From Serratia quinivorans (GTDB lineage Bacteria; Pseudomonadota; Gammaproteobacteria; Enterobacterales; Enterobacteriaceae), in assembly GCA_900457075.1 (NCBI GenBank), contig UGYN01000002.1, positions 4,526,001 to 4,590,000 of the forward strand: a DNA stretch of 64,000 nt, in the 5' to 3' direction. The notes beneath the pieces are model-generated. The model saw only the letters and a list, made by a program, of their open reading frames with translations, did not search any database and had not been told where the DNA came from. Positions 19,901-28,259 of this stretch are shown one piece after another; the stretch's first letter is position 1; each line of letters opens with the position of its first letter. Both the position numbers and the translations under genes were made by a program.

Positions 19901-20577
19901 TATTTTTTCAGCAGGCCGACGAAGCTTTTCCACTCGTCGGCGTCTTCCTCGCGCTGGCTTTCCTGAGTGGTATAACGACCCGCGGTATCAAGCAGCACGG
20001 CGTCATTGGTGAACCACCAGTCGCAGTTACGGGTACCGCCCACACCGCGCAGGGCGGACTTGCCGAAGCGATCCGCCAGCGGAAAATGCAGGCCGGAGTT
20101 GACCAGCGCGGTGGTTTTACCGGCACCCGGCGCACCGATGATCACATACCACGGCAACTGGTAGAGATATTGGCTGCTGAAGTGGGTCATCCAGCGGTGT
20201 TTGCTGTCCCCCTGACCCGGTGCGAAGCGGGCTTTCTTCAACAATTGCGCCGCTTCATCAAAGCGCTGGGCCAGCTGCTCATCCTGTTTGGCTACCGGCT
20301 TGCCGTTTTCAGCCGGGACTTCTTCGGCGGCACGCAGGTTACTCAGCAGGCGGCGGTTGAACCAGGCACTGTAGATGCGTGGAATAATGCGGCACAGGAA
20401 CCAGATCAGATAGATAGCGCCGATGGTTAACTGGCGGTTGAGTGCCGGCTCTAGCGGCCGATAATCGCCGATAGCCACCAACGGGCCGATCATCCAGATG
20501 ATGAACGCCAGCGCAGTAATGCCGGCAAAGCCCCATAACAGGCGGCTGGTGATGATGGAGAATAACGTACTGAGCAT
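16939..20577 (-). CDS. tssM: T6SS inner-membrane protein TssM (IcmF)
   Basis: Large inner-membrane component that links TssL to the outer-membrane lipoprotein TssJ. 1212 residues. Membrane spans lie at about 10-35, 50-68 and 475-497. The cytoplasmic domain carries an intact Walker A GAPGAGKT (about 148-155). The long periplasmic part ends in the beta-rich domain that binds TssJ. Its ATG shares one base with the tssL stop (TAATG at 20577). No truncation is seen. Confidence 0.97.
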   Translation of the reverse strand: MLSTLFSIITSRLLWGFAGITALAFIIWMIGPLVAIGDYRPLEPALNRQLTIGAIYLIWFLCRIIPRIYSAWFNRRLLSNLRAAEEVPAENGKPVAKQDEQLAQRFDEAAQLLKKARFAPGQGDSKHRWMTHFSSQYLYQLPWYVIIGAPGAGKTTALVNSGLHFPLADRFGKSALRGVGGTRNCDWWFTNDAVLLDTAGRYTTQESQREEDADEWKSFVGLLKKYRTRQPINGVMVTISIADLLSDSSEARAAQASSLRKRLIELHEQLGIHFPVYVLVTKTDLLNGFMAYFNGFDKAQREQIWGFTFPYEASRQPDFNLNATFEQQYALLQQRLDAALPETLLVEHDGRQRAESYLFPQEFAALRPLLGQYLEQVFATSSFETRFTPRGIYFTSGTQEGLPFDRVMGELNRYLQLPTASSQPHANPAWNHVDPAAPIPAGKGQSFFLKDTLESVIFQESGLAGSNRWWEYRNRAVHWAGYILLAACLAILAIFWFTSYSNNKAYLAEVAAKVPGVERQGLGLTQLGNGDMLSLLPFLNSVLHLPDSQNFSLEDPPFTYRMGLYRGDQVSDASDSLYQKALKELLLPQVAQQIATTLRNDNHGDADFSYEALKAYQMLYLPKQYDGKFLRAWVMLNLQRNLPQGSTQKQLQQIEWHLSQLLDEQIQASPYAKDEPMVEQAQAALNRAPLSQRVYGRLKRLLLKQTEIKPVSLVDLAGPQTELAFSRKSGKPVTDGVPGLFTSRGYWKTFNDNIDPVTDTLRQEDVWVLNSKTPDQKNADLIKTIRQLYMQDFISAWDELLGDIQLANIGNLSQRISSARLLSGNPSPMRNLLVNVSKNVTLRDEKSTADSRSLLDKTEDRLSQSANHQLEALFTHRPANADGDVSAQPEQLVMAHFAALLELAQSQGEGNQAIPFDSVLKQVDELYSYLTAVQGAANSGMSAPPSDIIPRLQAESGRLPVPFKQMLLSLAIGASSDTQRKEMENVKKRISVEVGSFCRQAIAGRYPLVARARQEVTPDDLARMFAPNSGLMDSFFRDNLQGKVDTTRANWRFTPGVDGKTLPGGEGILRSFQQAQRIRDAFFANGTATPSYRVTVRPVRMDNDILNLTLDIDGQLFKYSHGPQVPLVISWPGTRNTNQVHLQLALANGSTASLVTSGPWALNRLVDMAQTSAGSSSLGRQATFNLDGHRVTLEFTPNSIRNPFQLPAFSCP

Positions 20578-21797
20578 TACTTTCCGTTTCCTTGCGGCAA
20601 GCCGTTGATTTCCGCCTGGGTATTTTCTGGCGCAACCAACAGCGTAATTTCTACCCGGCGATTCAGCGCGCGGTTCACTTTGCTATTGTTCGGTGCGACC
20701 GGGTTGCTTTCACCGCGGCCTTCCGCCTTCACCCGTTGCGGGTTGTCGAGGTGTTTCTGCAGTTGGGCGCTGACCGCGTCGGCGCGTGCCAGCGACAACT
20801 CCCAGTTGGAAGCGAAGCGTGCGCTGCGGATCGGCAGATTATCGCTGTAGCCGGTGACCAGGATCTTGCCGCTGACGCCGTTCATCGCCGCGGCAATGCG
20901 GTCAATGACCGGGATATAGTTGCCGCGCACCGTCGTTGCGGCGGAGTCGAACAGGCCATCCCCTTTCAGGATCACCACGCTCTGCTGAGCTTCGTCACGC
21001 ACCACCACCAGACCTTCGGCAATTTCTTTGCGCAGGAAGCTTTTCAGGCTCAGCGTCGGTGGTGCCGCCGGTGCCGGATTGCTGATGGCAACCTGTGGCA
21101 GGTTGGTCTGATAAATAGCTGCCAGCACCGGACTGGTGCTGTCGCCCAGCCGCCAGTTGAGGCCGATAAACAGCAACGACGCCAGAAAACCGGTCAGTGC
21201 TACGCAGGCCCATAATGGCACCAGAGGGCGCCACAATTTTTGCTGTACCGGCAGATCCAGTGCGTTGGGGGACAGGGGCGGGGCGTAACCGCCGCGTACC
21301 GAGCGGATCAGTTGCAGCAGGCGTTGCTTCATGGTTTCCAATTGCGAGCGGCCGTTCTCCATCACTCGATAGCGGCCTTCGAACCCCAGCAGCAGGCAGA
21401 AGTTAATCAGTTCCAGCAGTTGGATGTGTTCGCGTGGGCTTTGCGACAGCTTGGCCAGCAGTTGGAAGAACTTCTCTCCGCCCCAGGTTTCGTTGTGGAA
21501 AGTGACCAACAGTCCGCTGCCGGACCAGACGCTGCTGCTGCCCCAGGGCGTTAGCGCGGCGGCTTCGTCCAGCGCGGTACACAGGCAATAACGTGCGCCG
21601 ATAATCACTTCATACGGCAGGTTGGCGCGCTGACCCTGGAGTTCGAAGTGGCGAACTTTATCGATCAGTTGCTGGCGCAACTGCGCCGGATTGGCGTGGG
21701 TGGCCGATTGGCGGATTTGCGAAATGGCGTTCAGCAAAGGGTTCGCGGCTTCTACCAACGGGTTGCCTGCCGGCGTCATGTTATTTTCCTGAGTCAT
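20577..21797 (-). CDS. tssL: T6SS inner-membrane protein TssL with OmpA-like domain
   Basis: Membrane-complex subunit (DotU family). 406 residues. The cytoplasmic helical domain (about 10-180) shows GARYCLCTALDEAA and WGGEKFFQLL. A single span lies at about 193-213. The periplasmic OmpA-type peptidoglycan-binding domain has VTGYSDNLPIRSARFASNWE and LSLARADAV. The OmpA domain makes this the extended TssL form, which can anchor the machine to the cell wall without a separate TagL. Confidence 0.96.
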   Translation of the reverse strand: MTQENNMTPAGNPLVEAANPLLNAISQIRQSATHANPAQLRQQLIDKVRHFELQGQRANLPYEVIIGARYCLCTALDEAAALTPWGSSSVWSGSGLLVTFHNETWGGEKFFQLLAKLSQSPREHIQLLELINFCLLLGFEGRYRVMENGRSQLETMKQRLLQLIRSVRGGYAPPLSPNALDLPVQQKLWRPLVPLWACVALTGFLASLLFIGLNWRLGDSTSPVLAAIYQTNLPQVAISNPAPAAPPTLSLKSFLRKEIAEGLVVVRDEAQQSVVILKGDGLFDSAATTVRGNYIPVIDRIAAAMNGVSGKILVTGYSDNLPIRSARFASNWELSLARADAVSAQLQKHLDNPQRVKAEGRGESNPVAPNNSKVNRALNRRVEITLLVAPENTQAEINGLPQGNGK

Positions 21798-21800
21798 AGG

Positions 21801-23147
21801 TTACCGGTCCGTATGGCTGCGAATCGCCCAGAATTCCATATCCAGACCCGGGAAGTCGCCGGCCAGGTGCAGAGCGAAGGCGCTGGATTTTTCCATCTGC
21901 TTCCACAGGTCACTGCCTTTTTCCAATTCGAAATAGGTATAACCCGCGTGATAGGGGATCTGGCGTGGTGCCGCCGGCATGGTGCGCAGCCCGATGCCTG
22001 GCAGTTGCAACTGCACCAGATCGCGAATACGCGTTACCGGGGCAATCTTCATTTGCGCCGGGAAGTGAGTCAGCAGCACTTCGGCGGCGACATCGGCACG
22101 TACCGCCAGCACGAAACCGAAGTCGCGCATCATTTTGGTGTCTTGTACGGTGGCAATGTTCAGGCCATGCGAGCGTTCGACCAGCGTCAGTTGGATGGCG
22201 TTGTCTTCCAGTACCACCGACAGCCCCTGGCGCAGCAACAGCATCAATTTGCCGAAACACAGCGCCAGGTTGTCATGGTCGTACACCGGCAGCCGGGCTT
22301 CCGGTGTGCGCTGCGCCGAGAAGCTGGCTAGCTCGGTGGCGAACTGCAGCCAGTCGGCGAACAGGCGTTCCGGGTGCAGGTGATCGAGATGGTAAGCGTG
22401 GCTCACCTGGCCGAGATGGCGGTTAATCAGTTGCAACAGCATGAAATCGACCATCTCGGAACTGCCGCCGCGCCCCGGTTGCAGCAGGCGCTGACTCATC
22501 TGCTGGCTACGCTGTTGCAGCAGGCCTTGCAGATCGTTGATAAAGGTCTTCAGCACCGGGCTTCCCTGACAGTTCAGCATCGGCGGAATTTGCACCTGAT
22601 CGAGACGCAGGCTGGCGTCACCGCGTTTTTCCAGCACCCGGGTTACGCCGAGGGCTGTCCATTCGGCATTGAGTTCGCTTTCCAACATCAGACGCAGACG
22701 CAACTGACCAAACTGCAATGCCGCGCTGCCGACCGAAACGGCGTTCAGGTCGTCGACTTCGTTTTCATAGGCCAGATAACGCGCCAGCGCGTCCGGTGCT
22801 TCCTGAAAAATCACGTCTTCACGGCCCGCGCGGTAGGTTGGCAATGCCAGAACCACGTTTTCGCCGGTCTTGTTTTCGGCAATGGCCAGCGGAGCAGGCG
22901 CCTGTTGGGCGCCGGAAAAACGAAAGGGCGTGCCGTCCGGCATGATGCCACTGGCGGCGTTAAGCGCAATTTTGCCCTGACGCAGCAAGGTTTGATCCAA
23001 ATCCAGCTGGAGGAAGCCCCAAAAATAACCCTGGTGGGCCTGGCCCCAATTACGCATGTAGTTTTCGAGATAGTTTTCCGCCTGCTGGAAATGATGAGGG
23101 CGCAAAAACATCCCTTCAGTCCAGACGACCTTATGAGCATCTTTCAT
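21801..23147 (-). CDS. tssK: T6SS baseplate protein TssK
   Basis: Trimeric adaptor that joins the baseplate to the TssJLM membrane complex. About 448 residues. The N-terminal KVVWTEGMFLRPHHFQQ is the family signature, and YTYFELEKGSDLW near the end is also typical. I prefer ATG 23147, with AGG 8-10 bases upstream. An in-frame GTG at 23153 sits almost on the AGGT and is too close. It lies 3 bp upstream of tssL. Confidence 0.96.
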   Translation of the reverse strand: MKDAHKVVWTEGMFLRPHHFQQAENYLENYMRNWGQAHQGYFWGFLQLDLDQTLLRQGKIALNAASGIMPDGTPFRFSGAQQAPAPLAIAENKTGENVVLALPTYRAGREDVIFQEAPDALARYLAYENEVDDLNAVSVGSAALQFGQLRLRLMLESELNAEWTALGVTRVLEKRGDASLRLDQVQIPPMLNCQGSPVLKTFINDLQGLLQQRSQQMSQRLLQPGRGGSSEMVDFMLLQLINRHLGQVSHAYHLDHLHPERLFADWLQFATELASFSAQRTPEARLPVYDHDNLALCFGKLMLLLRQGLSVVLEDNAIQLTLVERSHGLNIATVQDTKMMRDFGFVLAVRADVAAEVLLTHFPAQMKIAPVTRIRDLVQLQLPGIGLRTMPAAPRQIPYHAGYTYFELEKGSDLWKQMEKSSAFALHLAGDFPGLDMEFWAIRSHTDR

Positions 23148-23187
23148 CGTCACACCTATAGTTACTTCGCTTGGCCCTGGCTGCAGG

Positions 23188-23718
23188 TCAGTCGGGATCT
23201 TTCACGGAGTGCAGGCCATTAATGCCTGCCACAATGTGGGCTTCCAGCTCATCCGGTGAGAATTGCCACACCTTGTAGAAATTGGTTTCGGTCGGTTCCG
23301 GTAGCGGCAGTGAAATGCGCCAGGCTTTGCCATCGAGGTTCTGATATTCGGCGATGATGCCGATATAACGAGTTTCGAGCGTGCTTTGGCCGCCGAGTTT
23401 CTTCCCCCTTTGGCCCGGGGTCAGGAAGAATTGGTCGCTGTCCAGCAGGCTGGCGCCGAGCACGCTTTTGGCATCGCTCTGCAGGCTGAAGAAGTCAGCG
23501 TCCATAAATTCCGCATCGGAACGTAGCAGCAGTACCCGAATCTTTATCGGTGCCGGTCGTTGGCCTGCCGCGGCGTTCACCTGGCTGTCGGCATCGAAGA
23601 CCAGGCTATAACGCGAGGGCACGCTCTTGGCAGAAGACATGCAGCCGTTGAGCACCAATGCGCCCAACAGCAGGAACACTATCCCGCACCAGCGGGAGGT
23701 GGTGGGTGTTGTTATCAT
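23188..23718 (-). CDS. tssJ: T6SS outer-membrane lipoprotein TssJ
   Basis: Outer-membrane lipoprotein that holds the periplasmic end of TssM. About 176 residues. The signal ends in a lipobox LNGC (Cys at about residue 26), followed by a beta-sandwich domain with PIKIRVLLLRSDAEFMDADFF and QFFLTPGQ. The start is chosen at ATG 23718. A TTG at 23733 extends the frame by five residues but lacks a clear ribosome binding site. Confidence 0.94.
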   Translation of the reverse strand: MITTPTTSRWCGIVFLLLGALVLNGCMSSAKSVPSRYSLVFDADSQVNAAAGQRPAPIKIRVLLLRSDAEFMDADFFSLQSDAKSVLGASLLDSDQFFLTPGQRGKKLGGQSTLETRYIGIIAEYQNLDGKAWRISLPLPEPTETNFYKVWQFSPDELEAHIVAGINGLHSVKDPD

Positions 23719-23744
23719 GGTGAGTCTCGTCAACCAGGGGGAAA

Positions 23745-24245
23745 CTACTGAAGGATCCAGGTGGCAGAACCGCTGTCTTTACAGGCTTTGCTGTCACCGC
23801 CGACTTTCACGCAGTCCTGCCGGGTAGCACGATTCCGACGCGGTAAATCTTTACGCAGCGTCGATTTGTAGCGCGAAACCGGTACGCCGGCGTTGGCCTG
23901 GATGTAGCCCATCAGGTTTCCACCTTCGGCCTCGGTGATCGCCAGCCAATTGTTTTCGACTTCCCCCAGCACATAAAACGCGGCGGCATTGTCCAGGCTG
24001 CCGACGGCGCTGCCGCTGTAACCCGGGCTACTCATGATGCTGGCCGCATACAGGCTGCGGTATTCCTTGCCGATAGGTTTGAACCGTTGCGGGGCCTTGA
24101 TGGCTGCGCGGTGCTGAAGTTTTACGCCGTCCACTTCACTGCTGATCATGGCGTTGATATCGAGAGCCGGCGGCGGCGGTGGCGGGGTGGAACAACCGGC
24201 AAGCGTCAGGGCGGTTAGCAGCGTTAGGGCAATCCGTGTTTTCAC
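23745..24245 (-). CDS. Lipoprotein at the head of the T6SS operon
   Basis: 166 residues. A signal peptide with lipobox LAGC (Cys about 18) is followed by a run of prolines. The rest of the protein contains YVLGEVENNWLAITEAEGGNLMGYIQ, reminiscent of an SH3-like cell-wall-binding fold, and two cysteines near the C-terminus (QDCVKVGGDSKACKD). It lies 26 bp before the tssJ ATG, in the same direction. I do not recognise a named family. A role in anchoring or passing the T6SS through peptidoglycan is an inference from position and fold resemblance. Confidence 0.75.
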   Translation of the reverse strand: MKTRIALTLLTALTLAGCSTPPPPPPALDINAMISSEVDGVKLQHRAAIKAPQRFKPIGKEYRSLYAASIMSSPGYSGSAVGSLDNAAAFYVLGEVENNWLAITEAEGGNLMGYIQANAGVPVSRYKSTLRKDLPRRNRATRQDCVKVGGDSKACKDSGSATWILQ

Positions 24246-24311
24246 AATATCCTCTTTGATCTTTTTATGGGCAGAAATGACATGAAGGGCTGTGTAATAA
24301 AAACGTCTATT

Positions 24312-24599
24312 TCAGGGGGCAAACAGCAATATCTCTGACCGACTGGGCGCGGTGTAGATGCCCAATGCAGTCGTGGAGTTTTGCAGATGGAGATTGGCTT
24401 TGAGAATGACGGGCTGAGGACGCCACTGTGTAAGCCGTAGCTCCTCGCTGGCGAGTTGCCGTAGTTCAGGCTCAGGGCGCAGACGCGGGGAAACCCCCAT
24501 GTCGGTTTGCACCAAAATGGAGACATCCGGGTGATGTTGTTCCTGCCGGTGGCAAGAACGATAAGGCACGCTTGGACGCAATGTTTTTATGAGTTTCAT
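24312..24599 (-). CDS. Possible small protein upstream of the T6SS operon
   Basis: A 95-codon frame from ATG 24599 (MKLIKTLRPSVPYRSCH) ending 66 bp before the lipoprotein gene. CAGGAAG lies about 14 bases upstream, further than ideal. The middle is Arg/Leu/Gln-rich (RLRPEPELRQLASEELRL), and the end contains a beta-like LKANLHLQNSTTALGIY. No signal peptide, membrane span or known motif is seen. It could be the first gene of the operon or an untranslated leader; a longer start at 24659 has no better support. Confidence 0.4.
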   Translation of the reverse strand: MKLIKTLRPSVPYRSCHRQEQHHPDVSILVQTDMGVSPRLRPEPELRQLASEELRLTQWRPQPVILKANLHLQNSTTALGIYTAPSRSEILLFAP

Positions 24600-25356
24600 T
24601 GTGTGTGTCAGGCTTCCTGTAGATATCAGCGAACAGTTGGCTGCATCGCTCAAAAACAATCCCGTTTTTCGGTTTAATAGATATCAGGCTACTTCACAAT
24701 CTTGATGTTTTGGCTGCTTGTACGTCGTGGTTTTGTAGGGGCGGTGGTCAGGTTTTCAAGACTCAAAAATCCCAGTGAATCTCCCCTCCCGGAAGGTTCT
24801 TAAACCGTGGCTAAACAGGGTGGAGGGAATTGAGTAATGATAAGTTAATTCGTACTATCCCTGGCTTTAGGCATGGCTACCGCACGAGAGTTGACGCGCG
24901 ATCCCGATAGCGTATTTGTCACGATTTGAGACATGGGTTGACGAAAAATTTAACAAAGTTTACATATAAACAGAGAATCTGCAGTCTACAATAGCCCTGA
25001 AAATTTGCAAAATAACCTTCTGGATCAATGCTTAATTCGTTAGCTCACTCACGTTTTGTTTTTAATGCATATAAAACATGGTGTTATGTGTAATTGGTTT
25101 TGGTGTGTGTTTTTGATGGTTCATTGGTAATACCATGAAATAATTATGTAACACTTAAGCCAATGTACTTAAATAACAACTATTTTTTAACGAAAAAAAA
25201 GTGACAGGCTGTTTTATGTGCTTACCATTTGCAGGGTAAAGATGATCACATATATAAATAAGCGGAATGTAATTTAGGAGGATTCCTATTTGTCTGGACG
25301 CGAAGCCACTCGCGCTGGGGCGCCTGGCTTGGTTGTTAAAACAGCAGAGTGGATGA
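24600..25356. promoter_or_regulatory. AT-rich gap upstream of the T6SS operon
   Basis: About 750 bp with no convincing gene, markedly more AT-rich than the flanks. The T6SS promoter should lie here on the minus strand but I cannot assign it. On the plus strand there is a sigma-70-like TTGACG (24938-24943), a 17-bp spacer and TACATA (24961-24966), a weak -10. Further on, AGGAGG (25276-25281) is followed 8 bases later by a TTG that opens a 33-codon frame running into the antisense of the LysR gene end. Confidence 0.45.
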
Positions 25357-26289
25357 TTAACGGTGAAAAGAAGGAAGATTTAGCTGGCTGAGAGTGTCGC
25401 ATAACCATGCCAGCGCAGGATCGCGTTTAACCTGTCGGCCGGCGACACATTCGATAGGGAAGGCAGGCATAGCCAATTCACTGGGGAGCGGCAGGAACTG
25501 AATTCGTGAAGGATCGGCAAATTGCCGGGCAACGCTGGTGGCAAGGGTGGCTATCAGATCGCTATCCGCGACCACGGCAGGTAGCGCGACAATATGTGAA
25601 AACGTCGCGGCGACCCGCCGCGCCAGCCCCATTTCAGTCAACCTCTGATCGATGATCCCGCGTGCCGAACCGTCGTCCGACGGCGCATAAAGCGCATGGG
25701 GCAGGCCAATGTATTGCTGCAAATTCCAGCTTTCGGCCGCTATCTGCGGGTGATGTCGGCTGGCGATACAGGTGAAACTCTCGTTAAATAACGGCTGCAC
25801 CAGCATGCCTTCCGGCACTTCAAGATGCCCGCCCAGGGCGACATCTATCTCTCCACGTTCAAGCTGTTGCACCACCGTGCGCCGATCCAGCCGTGATACG
25901 CGGATATCAATACCGGGCGCAGCCTGACGCAGCCGACTGATGATGGTGGGTAACAGTGTGATATCCGCATAATCACCGGCTGCCAGCCTAAAACGGCGTT
26001 GGCTGGCCGTTGCCGGATCGAAACGGGTCGGCGGCGTTAATGCCTGATGGATCTGTTCCAACACCGGTTGTATCTGCAGCATCAGTTGGTGAGCACGGGC
26101 GGTGGGCAGCATGCCGCCGCCGCTGCGGACGAACAATGGATCGTCAAACAGGGTACGCAGCCGGGCCAGCGCATTACTTACCGAGGGTTGAGCGCGGTTC
26201 AGGCGTTGGCCGGCGACGGTGACATTACGCGTTTGGTACAACGCCTCAAACACCACCAGAAGATTAAGATCGACGTTGGATAAATTCAT
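25357..26289 (-). CDS. LysR-family transcriptional regulator
   Basis: 310 residues, normal for the family. The N-terminal winged helix-turn-helix (about 5-65) reads NVTVAGQRLNRAQPSVSNAL and is followed by a linker helix. The substrate-binding domain (about 95-300) contains DVALGGHLEVPEG. It is transcribed away from pcp with a 97 bp gap to the pcp ATG, so it may control itself, pcp or the T6SS. The ligand and targets cannot be told from the sequence. Confidence 0.93.
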   Translation of the reverse strand: MNLSNVDLNLLVVFEALYQTRNVTVAGQRLNRAQPSVSNALARLRTLFDDPLFVRSGGGMLPTARAHQLMLQIQPVLEQIHQALTPPTRFDPATASQRRFRLAAGDYADITLLPTIISRLRQAAPGIDIRVSRLDRRTVVQQLERGEIDVALGGHLEVPEGMLVQPLFNESFTCIASRHHPQIAAESWNLQQYIGLPHALYAPSDDGSARGIIDQRLTEMGLARRVAATFSHIVALPAVVADSDLIATLATSVARQFADPSRIQFLPLPSELAMPAFPIECVAGRQVKRDPALAWLCDTLSQLNLPSFHR

Positions 26290-26298
26290 ATTATGAAT
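26284..26298. promoter_or_regulatory. Perfect palindrome at the LysR gene start, candidate operator
   Basis: ATTCAT-ATT-ATGAAT is a perfect 15-bp palindrome that fits the T-N11-A shape of LysR-type boxes. It spans the start codon of the LysR gene and faces the divergent pcp promoter region, a usual place for an autoregulatory site. AT-rich palindromes also occur by chance. Confidence 0.35.
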
Positions 26299-26386
26299 AC
26301 TCTATATACAGATAATCCATTTCCAGAATCATACCGCGTTGTTTAGGCTGAGAGCACGCTGATTCAATAACAACATAGGTGTGGCG

Positions 26387-27034
26387 ATGGACAGGGTATT
26401 AGTGACGGGTATAGAGCCGTTTGACGGCGACGCGATTAATCCTTCATGGCAGGTCGCGCAAGCTCTGGCCGGGGAACAGGTGGCGGGTGCGGAGGTGGTG
26501 GTACGTCAATTGGCTTGCGTGCTGGGTTTGTCCAACCAGCAGCTCATTGCCGCGATTGAAGAGTTGCGCCCAAAGGTGGTTATCTGTCTGGGGCTGGCGG
26601 GTGGGCGCGGAGAAATCTCCATTGAGCGGGTGGCCATCAACCTGATCGATGCCCGTATTCCTGATAATGCCGGTAAACAACCGATAGATATACCGGTGGT
26701 GGAGGGCGGCCCGGTGGGCTATTTTTCCACGCTGCCGGTGAAGGCGATTGTGCATCATCTGCGTCAGTCAGGCATTCCGGCTGTGGTTTCGCATACGGCG
26801 GGGACCTACAACTGCAACCAGCTTTTTTATGGCCTGAGTCACCATATTGCCAGCCATAATCTGGCGATCAAGGGCGGTTTTATCCACATTCCCTACAGCC
26901 ACGAGCTGGCGGTCAATCATCCGGGAAAACCAAGTATGGCGTTAGCGACGATGATCGCGGCGGTGCGCAGTATTGTGCATACCGCGCTGACGGTGGGGGA
27001 AGATTTAACCATCACCGGGGGAGCGCTGCATTGA
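26387..27034 (+). CDS. pcp: Pyrrolidone-carboxylate peptidase (pyroglutamyl peptidase I)
   Basis: Cytoplasmic cysteine peptidase that removes N-terminal pyroglutamate. 215 residues. The expected catalytic residues are visible: Glu in [10 protein letters not shown], Cys in [12 protein letters not shown] and His in [10 protein letters not shown] start at ATG 26387 because AGGTG (26377-26381) is well spaced; the GTG at 26381 overlaps it. Oddly the N-terminal substrate-pocket motif is TGIEPFDGD, where most family members have a phenylalanine after TG and PFGG. Divergent from the LysR gene. Confidence 0.92.
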   Translation: MDRVLVTGIEPFDGDAINPSWQVAQALAGEQVAGAEVVVRQLACVLGLSNQQLIAAIEELRPKVVICLGLAGGRGEISIERVAINLIDARIPDNAGKQPIDIPVVEGGPVGYFSTLPVKAIVHHLRQSGIPAVVSHTAGTYNCNQLFYGLSHHIASHNLAIKGGFIHIPYSHELAVNHPGKPSMALATMIAAVRSIVHTALTVGEDLTITGGALH

Positions 27035-27064
27035 GGTGCCGGTAAAGTGCTCAGTGTTTCATGG

Positions 27065-27089
27065 TAGGGGCGCCGCATGCTGCGCCCGC
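27065..27089. repeat. Short GC-rich REP-like palindrome
   Basis: GGGCGC (27068-27073) and GCGCCC (27082-27087) flank GCATGC-like core bases just after pcp. The same pattern recurs at 35904-35929 and 59031-59055, always between genes. Confidence 0.55.
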
Positions 27090-27110
27090 TAGCCTATCAA
27101 TGGGTTAAAT

Positions 27111-27134
27111 CGGGTCGAACTCATTTTCGACCCG
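27111..27134. terminator. Hairpin between convergent pcp and curA
   Basis: CGGGTCGAA (27111-27119) and TTCGACCCG (27126-27134) form a 9-bp stem with a 6-base loop in the gap between two convergent genes. It could end both transcripts, although the T-rich tails are weak on both sides. Confidence 0.6.
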
Positions 27135-27148
27135 TAGCGGTTTTAGCG

Positions 27149-28183
27149 TTATTCGTCGCCGACGCGGATCACCAGCTTGCCGAAGTTCTTGCCGTGCAGC
27201 AGGCCGATCAACGCCTGTGGCGCATTCTCCAGTCCGTCGACCAGATCTTCGCGGAATTTGATTTTCCCTTGCTCGACCCATTCGCTCATCTGCTGCAGGA
27301 ATTCGCCAAAGCCTTCTGCATAGTCATCAAAAATAATGAAGCCCTGCATGCGGATGCGTTTACGCAGAATCAGCCCCTGCAGCATCGGCAGGCGATCCGG
27401 GCCGGCAGGCAAGTCGGTGGCGTTGTAGTGGGCGATAATGCCGCACACCGGAATACGCGCCTGGGTATTGAGCAGCGGGATCACTGCATCAAACACCGCA
27501 CCGCCAACGTTCTCGTAGTAAATGTCGATACCTTGCGGGCAGGCAGCGGCCAGCTGCTCGGCAAAATCAGGCGCCCGGTGATCGACACAGGCATCGAAGC
27601 CCAGCTCTTCTACCACATAGCGGCATTTCCCTTTACCGCCGGCCACGCCGACCACGCGGCAACCCTTCAGTTTGGCGACCTGTCCGACGACCGATCCGAC
27701 GGCGCCGCTGGCGGCTGCAACCACCAGGGTTTCACCGGGTTTCGGCTGACCAATATCCAACAGGCCCATATAGGCGGTGAAGCCCGGCATGCCCAGGACG
27801 CCGAGCAGGCGGGAAGGGTGTTTCTGGTCCGGACCGAGATTACGCAAGCCACTGCCGTCAGATAAAGCATAATCCTGCCAGCCGTCATAGCCTAACACCC
27901 AGTCACCGGCTTTGAAGTCGGGATGCTGTGACGTAACAACACGCGATACCGTGCCGCCAACCATCACTTCACCGATCTCTACCGGTGGTGCGTAAGAAGG
28001 GGCATCGCTCATCCGGCCGCGCATGTAGGGATCCAGTGACAGATAGACGGTACGTAACAGTACCTGGCCAGCAGCGGGTTGCGGCGTCGCCACTTTTTCC
28101 AGGCGGAAATTGTCTGCGGTAGGCTCACCATGCGGGCGTGAGGCAAGTAAAAAACGGCGGTTGTGTTGCATAGACTGGGACAT
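27149..28183 (-). CDS. curA: NADPH-dependent oxidoreductase, CurA-like (zinc-free MDR family)
   Basis: Cytoplasmic reductase of conjugated carbonyls; E. coli CurA reduces curcumin. 344 residues, against 345 in E. coli, with close identity along the length: LASRPHGEPTADNFRLE, VYLSLDPYMRGRMSD, LGVLGMPGFTAYMGLLDIGQ and the nucleotide-binding VAAASGAVGSVVGQ. There are no zinc-ligand cysteine clusters, as expected. The start is ATG 28183, with AAGGA 8-9 bases upstream; a frame extension to 28213 is unlikely. Convergent with pcp. Confidence 0.93.
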   Translation of the reverse strand: MSQSMQHNRRFLLASRPHGEPTADNFRLEKVATPQPAAGQVLLRTVYLSLDPYMRGRMSDAPSYAPPVEIGEVMVGGTVSRVVTSQHPDFKAGDWVLGYDGWQDYALSDGSGLRNLGPDQKHPSRLLGVLGMPGFTAYMGLLDIGQPKPGETLVVAAASGAVGSVVGQVAKLKGCRVVGVAGGKGKCRYVVEELGFDACVDHRAPDFAEQLAAACPQGIDIYYENVGGAVFDAVIPLLNTQARIPVCGIIAHYNATDLPAGPDRLPMLQGLILRKRIRMQGFIIFDDYAEGFGEFLQQMSEWVEQGKIKFREDLVDGLENAPQALIGLLHGKNFGKLVIRVGDE

Positions 28184-28259
28184 CAGACATTCCTTATGCG
28201 GATGGAATCCCAAGTCTAGTCAATCATTGACCAGAGGAAATAGCCGAATGTGCTCAGCG

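Noticed and set aside
18946..20430. A 494-codon plus-strand frame opposite tssM
   Set aside because: It lies entirely antisense to the well-conserved tssM, has low-complexity Gln/Arg/His-rich content and no ribosome site. It is a shadow of GC-rich codon use.
24242..24526. A second small minus-strand frame overlapping the lipoprotein start
   Set aside because: It overlaps the better-supported small frame in another register and has no ribosome site.
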